Of a stretch of DNA of 13,713 nt, positions 10,601-13,713 are shown one piece after another; within the stretch, counting starts at the first letter, position 1, and the number at the start of each line of letters is the position of its first letter. This DNA is from JANYCO01 sp031416415 (GTDB lineage: Bacteria > Bacteroidota > Bacteroidia > Cytophagales > Cytophagaceae): positions 1-13,713 of the forward strand of contig JANOTP010000081.1 of the NCBI GenBank assembly GCA_031416415.1. The letters run 5' to 3'. The notes below the pieces were generated by a model. It was not told the DNA's origin. It made no database searches and worked only from the letters and a program-made list of their open reading frames with translations. The position numbers and the translations under genes were made by a program.

Positions 10601-13600
10601 AACGGTGGCACAACTAACCCCAGCTTGAGTAATACCTTTTGCTTCCAATACTATTTTAACAAAACCAACGCTAATATCGGCAGCAGAAGGAGTAAATGTT
10701 GTATTTTCGGTAGTAGTGGAAGTGAAACTTTGAGTTGTTCCCAAAGAAGTCCATTTAATACTTCCAGCTGCAACGGCTCCACTTATAAAAGGACCTGTTA
10801 AAATGACTTGAGGATTATTACTACATCTAATTGATGCAGGATCCGTGGGAAGAGGTAGCGTTATAGTTGGATCTGGATTAACATCAATTACAGTACTATC
10901 AACTGTTGCAAGACAAGTACCATTTCCTGTTGATATATAATATAATGCTGCAAATGAACCTACTTCACTTGGAGCGAACGTGTATGTTGCATTAGGATCT
11001 GTGTCATTCGGGGTAAATGTACCAAGAGGCTTAACCGTACCTTGACTATTTCCAAACCATTCTCCTGTAGTTGCCGGACCTCCGAAGGTAACAGACATAA
11101 CTACTGATGGATTGTCAACACAATAGAAAACTCCATCTAAAATATCAACACTAGGAGCAGGTGTGTACGTAACTTTTACAGTACTTGTAGCACTTGGACA
11201 ACCTGCTTTATTAGCTGTTAGAGTCAAGAAAGTAGTATCTGGAATTGTTCCAGAAGGAGTAAAAACAGTTGTATCGTTTGTAGCAGGAGCAAAACTTCCA
11301 CTTCCTACTACTGGATTATTAACAAATGACCATAAAACAGAAGTTGCATTTGTAGCTGTTCCATTTAAAGAAATGGGAGCTACGTTATTTTTACAACGAG
11401 AGATAGGAACCCCTGCATTAGCAGTAGGTCTCGGAGTAATGGTTATAACTAATGTATCTCTAGCAGGGGCACAAGAAGGACTGCTTGTTTTAGTAACATT
11501 AAATACAATTTTTGCTATACCTAAAGCACGCTCTGCGGCAGTCGGTGTATAGGTTGGAGTAAGGCCATTTCCGTTTACAAATGTACCATTCCCAGTCCAT
11601 AATATAGAATAATCAGTTATAACTGTAAATGGAGTGATTGTAGGATTACCAACAGTAGGAGACAATGTAACACTTGATGCAGCACCTATATCACAAATGG
11701 TTAAAGGATTTCCAGCATCAACTAAAGGAACTGTATTAACAATTATATTAAATTGGGCAGAATCGGCAGGACAATTAAATGTAGCAGGAACACTACTGCT
11801 AAGAGATTTAATTCTCATTGTAATCGTACCACTAGTAAATGAAGCGGGAGGAGTATACGTTGCATTTATACCTAGCGATTGATTGTTTGGTACAAAAACA
11901 CCTCCTACTTGAGGAACAGCACCTACAAAAGGGAACCACTGGAATGAAGTAACTAATGAATTTACACCCGACGAATCACCTACAATTCCTGGATCTAATC
12001 TTACAAGTGCATTGTTAGCACATACTGTAGTATTTTGACGTGCCCACACATCAGGACCTGGTCTTAGATTAATACGTAACGTATCATTTCCTGTACCACA
12101 AGGCGTTTGAGCTGTGGAATCAGAAGTAACTTTCAACAATACAAATCCTCTTGTATAATCTGCTGCTACTGGAATATATGTATTGGTAAGGTTTGTTGCT
12201 GCCGAGCCAAAGCTACCAGAGGCATTTAATGGTATCAAAGACCATCTACCTGTTCCGAAAATATCATCTGTGACATCATTCGCATCTGTTAAGCTAGTAA
12301 CTGAAGGGTCTACAATCACTGTACCATTGATAGGAATTGGATTCACCGTAGAACATACATTTTTAGTTCTAGAAGAAGTATTACCAGTACCTTTAGGAGC
12401 TGGAGCTGCGTCAAGATCAGAAAATACTTTAACATTACTTGTTGTAAATGGAACTGTAATTTCTACAACGTTAGCATTCCACCAAGTATTATGAGTTTCA
12501 GCACAGTTAGGAGTGCCAGGACAAGCTGTATTTAAACCTCTTCCCGACCAAAGATGACATCCTTGAGCTCCTGCAGTTGATGCACTATGATCAAGTAGTG
12601 GATCACAACCTAGAAGATTATAGGTACTATGACTTTGATTAGGATTTACTGGATCACCATCTGCGAATCCAACTACGACATCTGCTGTAAGAGGATTATT
12701 ATCATTATCCCATAAACCATCTCTAGCGCTACCCGCAGTTAAGTCTAATGTTGCAGAACTTGCAGGTGGTCTATCGTCCCAATAAACCAAAATTGGTTTA
12801 GCTCCTACTGAGGGAGCCGGAGCAATCAAATCAATTACATACCCAAAAGGGTGTTCTTCCACGTCAAAGAGAGGCAGATTTGTTAATCCGTTAAAATAAT
12901 TTATTTGTATAGTTACAGTACCTGTAATTTGATTGCCCGCACCATCTTTGCCATCCCAAGGAATACACGTATTTGTATTCGCTATTACAGTTGAATTATT
13001 AAAAACTCTAGGTACAAAAGTTCCTGGAACTGGAGGTATAAGAGTTATCCCGACGGTTCCAGTTCTATCTACTAATAAATTTATACATCGATCGTTATCA
13101 CAGCCTGTAATACTAGCTGAGGTTACGTTTCCAAAAGAGCCCTTAGGTACTATACCGCAGGTTCGATCGGCAACAACAGCGGAAAAAGGATTATTAAGAA
13201 AAACAGGATAATCTGGTGCTCCATTAAATTGAATTCTAGACTTTCGATCCGCAGCATTATTTCCTGTATTGGCACATCCTGTTTGGTTGGCACAAATAAT
13301 GAAACCATAAGGTCTCATTTGATTGAATGTAACAGAAGTTATGACACTGTCTTTAGAATAAAAATATAGTTTACTGTTAAATGTTTGTTGTGGAGAAGAT
13401 AATCCGTTACAGTTTATATCCCAAGCAGAGCTATAAAGTCTGGCTTTTTTTGTAACGCGAGGTACAGAAACATTGTCACTCCAAACAGAGACATCAAACA
13501 TAGCCAAATGCCTTCCTACTGTTTTTTGCTCGACTACAGGATCATTACCATTAAATACGATAAAAAAATCTGCAAAACCTTTTGCACCAATATCACCTGG

Positions 13601-13713
13601 TTGAACTTGGTATTGTATTGATGTATAACCGCAATAAGTTCTTGGTATATAACCACGGCCGAGTTGGTCTACGGCGACAGTAGTTGAACATGATGGAAGA
13701 GGTCCTACTACTG
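1607..13713 (-). CDS. Giant T9SS-secreted repeat adhesin, gliding-motility-associated C-terminal domain (5' end outside window)
   Basis: One frame runs from the right edge to TAA at 1607-1609: 4034 complete codons without a stop, already open at the edge, with no signal peptide in the visible part. The frame reads through the TTG at 13507 (upstream residues end ...EQKTVGRH), so that codon is not a credible start. Order in visible residues: 1-452 non-repetitive N-terminal region; 453-3502 about 32 Cys/Trp Ig-like repeats; 3503-3938 about five diverged PKD/Ig-like domains; 3939-4034 type B T9SS sorting domain. The likely role is a long cell-surface or secreted adhesin, comparable in plan to SprB-type gliding and attachment proteins; no catalytic residues are recognised. 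Codon use and composition look uniform, with no frameshift. The sequence shows the family and export route; the ligand is unknown. It is the first of two collinear genes. Confidence 0.95.
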   Translation of the reverse strand, partial: VVGPLPSCSTTVAVDQLGRGYIPRTYCGYTSIQYQVQPGDIGAKGFADFFIVFNGNDPVVEQKTVGRHLAMFDVSVWSDNVSVPRVTKKARLYSSAWDINCNGLSSPQQTFNSKLYFYSKDSVITSVTFNQMRPYGFIICANQTGCANTGNNAADRKSRIQFNGAPDYPVFLNNPFSAVVADRTCGIVPKGSFGNVTSASITGCDNDRCINLLVDRTGTVGITLIPPVPGTFVPRVFNNSTVIANTNTCIPWDGKDGAGNQITGTVTIQINYFNGLTNLPLFDVEEHPFGYVIDLIAPAPSVGAKPILVYWDDRPPASSATLDLTAGSARDGLWDNDNNPLTADVVVGFADGDPVNPNQSHSTYNLLGCDPLLDHSASTAGAQGCHLWSGRGLNTACPGTPNCAETHNTWWNANVVEITVPFTTSNVKVFSDLDAAPAPKGTGNTSSRTKNVCSTVNPIPINGTVIVDPSVTSLTDANDVTDDIFGTGRWSLIPLNASGSFGSAATNLTNTYIPVAADYTRGFVLLKVTSDSTAQTPCGTGNDTLRINLRPGPDVWARQNTTVCANNALVRLDPGIVGDSSGVNSLVTSFQWFPFVGAVPQVGGVFVPNNQSLGINATYTPPASFTSGTITMRIKSLSSSVPATFNCPADSAQFNIIVNTVPLVDAGNPLTICDIGAASSVTLSPTVGNPTITPFTVITDYSILWTGNGTFVNGNGLTPTYTPTAAERALGIAKIVFNVTKTSSPSCAPARDTLVITITPRPTANAGVPISRCKNNVAPISLNGTATNATSVLWSFVNNPVVGSGSFAPATNDTTVFTPSGTIPDTTFLTLTANKAGCPSATSTVKVTYTPAPSVDILDGVFYCVDNPSVVMSVTFGGPATTGEWFGNSQGTVKPLGTFTPNDTDPNATYTFAPSEVGSFAALYYISTGNGTCLATVDSTVIDVNPDPTITLPLPTDPASIRCSNNPQVILTGPFISGAVAAGSIKWTSLGTTQSFTSTTTENTTFTPSAADISVGFVKIVLEAKGITQAGVSCATVRDTMTITFTSAPTSSAGSNYNVCANNPTVNISGSVTPPAAGHTWSVSGGAPGTFGNAGNLTTTFTATGTPAVGSTTTLLLTATLAGCTNVPATATVTYTAPPTATITTAPGSVCKNNPVIILKGTSSTGALHWSSGSNCATCFTDTNAVAPDSTLYTPSAADLANPSNTITFTINTRNNGSCNAVNSSTVTFTFINSPTISLSPIPNVCENAATINLAGASATITPNLASVWTSSSGCVSCFSDPTDKNAIYIPSADDITNGTVTFTLTTTGALSNCVAVQRSVTATINKAPAIVDGPDLVVCKNQNTVALSGASSTNTSSVAWTVKAGAGTGTITNPSSISTAVYNITATDKTNGTAIVILTGNGIGGCAPVSQERVIQFTDLPSANAGPDYTICQNDAPALLDGSGSNGGTWTCVGCISAITNPTSLSATYNPAAGDINQTRTFTYAIPAGGGCPAVSDAVAIHFNPAPTVTITAAPVIQCGNDMTIDLTGAFTNATGLIWTSDGTGSFDNQTSLTPIYTLSAADTVGTNSTVVFTVMTTGSNPCSAVNATATVTIADPIVLNAGADQNRCGTVPGSFVLTPTALSGGATSVVWSIIGAASGSLAPTTATTATYTLGAGDAGTSVTFQGITNGVGLCPARTDQVVYTFIPGVVVSASSLSTAFCQTGSVTLDGTITNSNTGTWACTNCAGTGTFSPNNTHNNLIPQTSVQFSPSPADTSKTSLTFVLTSDAVNICGTVSSTPITINLEKKPTVNAGTANPICENNNVYTLNGSMTNSATGFWKSGANKFTGFASNNVFPTATTYDPDTVEVQNGFVTLTLYSSGSTVCPSDSDKVTLTFTKAPIVNAGLDRFICKNNPTFNLVGTINPAGGGFTTAWSSPNCGAPCFSAPTALATNYTLSYPADTTGTSLMLFLTATDPTGLCVPDRDTVVINLSQPPLVNITTLPMSVCSDSAFVNLAGTSTSGFNWSSNGTGTFQASAFLPSVVYPFTAADRAKANLPAPNNVIRIFLSSDNGLCLPVTDFVDITLAPAPIITITTGDSISICASQNTVNVQGSVNQPGYMIDWTTSGNGSFSVDPSASAQLSAYTLTALDKAAGAIILVGHTINPPGSSCRAATDQYKVLITPFPVVDAGANYTVCQTTSSLDLSDATVANTTTSVTWSTSGTGVFGVTNQTVGAGSVYYPSNIPGNPGNDIDAPFNVTLTLTAVGCSTVTDTRTITFTPKPTAAAGVDQTICNEANSVSITGTATNANSVSWKVSGAAGTFANTAAATYSPTVAEKAAGFVNLVFTANGNGNCTPITDTLRVTIRPQPTIAIGPDVSFCSKTIAEVLQYSFPTITLTNGLTATWAATGTGLDAFDPTKPTYSITNADILNGSVTIIASTRSNAACMLVQDAMVINITKAPTLTIGPDINTCAGSGATIQLNSSSTNSLGTPSWSSDKAGIFDNPNITTPVYDPDPLEEVNPLTTTIVALINGTGSCPPAYDTLRINFTSSPTLADLQDTVICFTSGVPINYAVSSGLIGDWTTTSGAFSAPGGTGQSSVTLQFTPAAPTTITITFDPSNACFNASVPPIVNALITFVTSPTVTVTSPLDICVNNKVPLNLASTPANNGAVSWSTIQGFGSIAAPGSANTTYTVNADSSDFALDSIMVKVTVQGTNPSCAPAEDTVVIFPHQAPLLSAADQIVCSDLLGDPLEFVTLNGTIRGSGQTSTTWSSGELANIGNPAALTTTANIVPPAFPATVTLTANGLHTSCTAVTATMTINQQLAPTFTTAGLDISGCSNGSTVNLNAAAINPSVPGGAWSSPGTGSFSPNNIGATGISYSPSAADLLAGNINLTYAITDTGVCYKGYTDVINVVFNTPFKINTTTPIFTFCAQDNNVNLTSLITPVGVLPGTSSIAWTKPSGMVPGGGVFTSATNTLNATYDPNPSNVPNGGDVANGGAILQVKLVLGNGCPDDSDLVSLLLVPEPAAIVNAGVSQQVCVDRTDIQLQGLILNAAGGIWRTSKYPTIKDATVGASGDFSDSLDLEAKYIIAAADRLKPVIRLYLYSNGGNSLCSQVIDSIDITFTPRPVPSANAVATSVCADVDSIELIGGFTMGGINGIWSSSGDGVFTNIGVFDSTPIYIPGPADINVGKVKFTYSSNNFQDCQAYSAIDSTIITPKIVANAGPDLVVCANNTTGITITASSPPTNTGIWTMIGVNDVDYDGTFTQINSLQATYIPGDTVDPNVAAVGLKFVSTGGAPCRADSSQMVIQIAPSPSVSIATNTQTVCNDISSIDVNVTDIQVATGGFWTSTGTGSFTDATALSTAYNFSASDLDSTNITIAFITTGNVSNTSLCNPAADALTITLTPKPVVAAIAAYNCVTPIGVSLDNSTVTYGNPGASGVWTTNFPATQGQFSLDEFMTNASPNTSYFPSQADITRGTVTLRLTSAGAGTCNPITRSITLNVSNTPIADAGPDLFVCTGSDVALKATPFATLVGYDWADVPTPGSLVIPSGLQTEAGPINALTRIELTVTDNRGCTNKDTVAVNAVDNPNITQAIQQCYDFYGYVDINPALPVFPAPGSVSPLGGFQWYYNGSLMSGETADSVRVTQPGTYIVAYSLGACTDSSLNSTRVLDLPRILTPDFIGCKNSFVNANVDSIPNIDLASMNLPYNYTWTSVPNPGPFNGNPVVLPTSIVNPLVVDTIKYAVTASYTTSLPLTCTYTDTVRVISIPRPQPALIDSAQACAGTPITLDANTPPSNLPALTAFNQVINWYVESDSTVILDTDAIFTTLTTNNYVVRVTIGQCVGKDTAVVNLRPYPTKVLPDEVKQCFETAGSAILITADGSVSDPGFTGVNYQWFSDGSLITGQTTKNLTVTYPMIKDETDEELIIISSVVNHFGILDCPITDTVKVKDVCVPRIFPPTAFHPGDPNSEDGFFTIKGKYYTNFKITVYSRWGEVIFYTEDPNENWDGRYRGDLMPVGVYAYIITYEGKDELTKGPFKKEGRIVLVR
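1610..1897 (-). other. Gliding-motility-associated C-terminal domain (type B T9SS sorting signal)
   Basis: The last 96 residues begin CVPRIFPPTAFHPGD and continue with GFFTIKG, then FKITVYSRWGEVIF, NWDGRYRGDLMPVGVYAY and a basic end GRIVLVR. These match in order the family pattern: V.VP.AF.P.gDg.ND.F.i.G, then l.i.NRWGe.vf, then WDG...G...p.GvY.Y.i, then K.G.i.l.R. Such domains direct outer-membrane translocation by T9SS and surface release or attachment. Small departures are HPGDPNSEDG in place of the usual SPNGDGxND and SRWGE in place of NRWGE. Family membership is clear. Confidence 0.95.
1898..3205 (-). repeat. About five diverged PKD/Ig-like domains before the sorting domain
   Basis: Visible residues 3503-3938 (436 residues) split into about five units of ~87 residues, starting at FVCTGSDVAL, QQCYDFYGYV, GCKNSFVNAN, AQACAGTPIT and VKQCFETAGS. 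They keep a start Cys and a late Cys (RGCTNKDT, GACTDSS, LTCTYTDT, GQCVGKDT, LDCPITDT). They lack the G-x-G-x-F turn of the main repeats and instead have a W or WYYNG/WFSDG core typical of PKD/SprB-type domains. They probably form the membrane-proximal stalk. Confidence 0.8.
3206..12355 (-). repeat. About 32 tandem ~95-residue Cys/Trp Ig-like repeats
   Basis: Visible residues 453-3502 (3050 residues) form about 32 end-to-end units. Each starts with C-x-[ND], then a V-x-L-x-G strand, a core W-[ST]-x2-G-x-G-x-F turn, a Y-x-P-x3-D strand, a hydrophobic V-x-[LF] strand, and a late C-x4-D-[TS] that leads into I-T-F-T-P. The junction is usually A-G-x-D-x3-C. Two units as examples: 9695-9976 (94 residues, starts NVCENA) and 9416-9694 (93 residues, starts VVCKNQ). 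The two Cys per unit probably form one disulfide each. Units differ widely in sequence, so this is a protein-level and not a DNA-level repeat. The best guess is an Ig-like/PKD-related adhesive rod; I cannot name an exact family. Confidence 0.88.
7937..10186 (-). other. Sub-cluster of repeats with an extra CxxC in the Trp loop
   Basis: Five repeats carry a second Cys pair a few residues after the core Trp: CATC at 10175-10186, CVSC at 9878-9889, CVGC at 9344-9355, CTNC at 8531-8542 and the variant CGAPC at 7937-7951 (visible residues 1176/1179, 1275/1278, 1453/1456, 1724/1727 and 1921/1925). The other repeats have the G-x-G-x-F turn here. In a secreted protein these may be small disulfide loops or metal sites; function unknown. 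Confidence 0.8.
12356..13713 (-). other. Non-repetitive N-terminal region of the giant adhesin (partial)
   Basis: Visible residues 1-452 do not follow the repeat pattern. Landmarks in order are YIPRTYCGYTSIQYQV, KARLYSSAWDINCN, YSKDSVITSVTFNQMRPYGF, the loop CIPWDGKDGAGNQITG, FDVEEHPFGYVID, PILVYWDDR, the Asp-rich LWDNDNNPLTADV and GCHLWSGRG followed by HNTWWNANV. I recall a similar region at the front of other Bacteroidota proteins that end in a gliding-motility-associated C-terminal domain, but I cannot name a domain. WDGKDGAGN resembles FlgD-type Ig-like turns, and the Asp-rich loops could bind calcium. This is probably the distal head, and its true N-terminus lies to the right of the window. 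Confidence 0.65.

Noticed and set aside
11163..11552. 129-codon open frame on the plus strand, and other plus-strand frames of 60-118 codons across the window
   Set aside because: All but the overlaps with the left gene lie antisense to the giant gene. They are rich in V/A/T as expected from the complement of repeat codons, have no recognisable domain, and follow the repeat period.
3206..12355. CRISPR array or DNA-level tandem repeat
   Set aside because: The periodicity of ~285 bases is seen only in the protein; there are no short identical repeats with unique spacers.
13505..13507. TTG as start codon of the giant gene
   Set aside because: The frame is open and protein-like upstream to the window edge, and no signal peptide follows the TTG.

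Overview
The window is typical of a Bacteroidota (Cytophaga/Flavobacterium/Sphingobacterium-type) chromosome that uses the type IX secretion system (T9SS). It is AT-rich, and almost all of it codes on the minus strand for two very large secreted proteins made of Ig-like/PKD-like repeats. The organism call rests on the gliding-motility-associated C-terminal (type B T9SS sorting) domain at the end of the first protein, on the signal peptide with an A|Q cleavage site at the start of the second, and on the absence of Shine-Dalgarno sites.

Layout in the direction of transcription (right to left): (1) positions 13713-1607 hold one uninterrupted reading frame of 4034 complete codons that enters the window already open, so the true start and signal peptide lie outside. 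It has a non-repetitive N-terminal region (12356-13713), about 32 copies of a ~95-residue Cys/Trp-containing Ig-like repeat (3206-12355), about five diverged PKD/Ig-like domains (1898-3205) and a 96-residue sorting domain (1610-1897). (2) A 59-base gap (1548-1606) contains a perfect 9-bp hairpin. (3) From 1547 leftward a second gene starts with a clear signal peptide, followed by about five Ig/PKD-like domains, and leaves the window still open at base 1.

The two genes are collinear and closely spaced, and probably form a cell-surface adhesin or gliding/biofilm locus in which each product is exported by Sec and then by T9SS. No enzyme, RNA gene, mobile element or CRISPR array is visible. The most unusual features are the size and repeat number of the first protein, a local cluster of repeats with an extra CxxC pair, and the frequent D-S/T-x sites matching the Bacteroidota O-glycosylation motif. 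Nothing points clearly to a new multi-gene system inside these limits.
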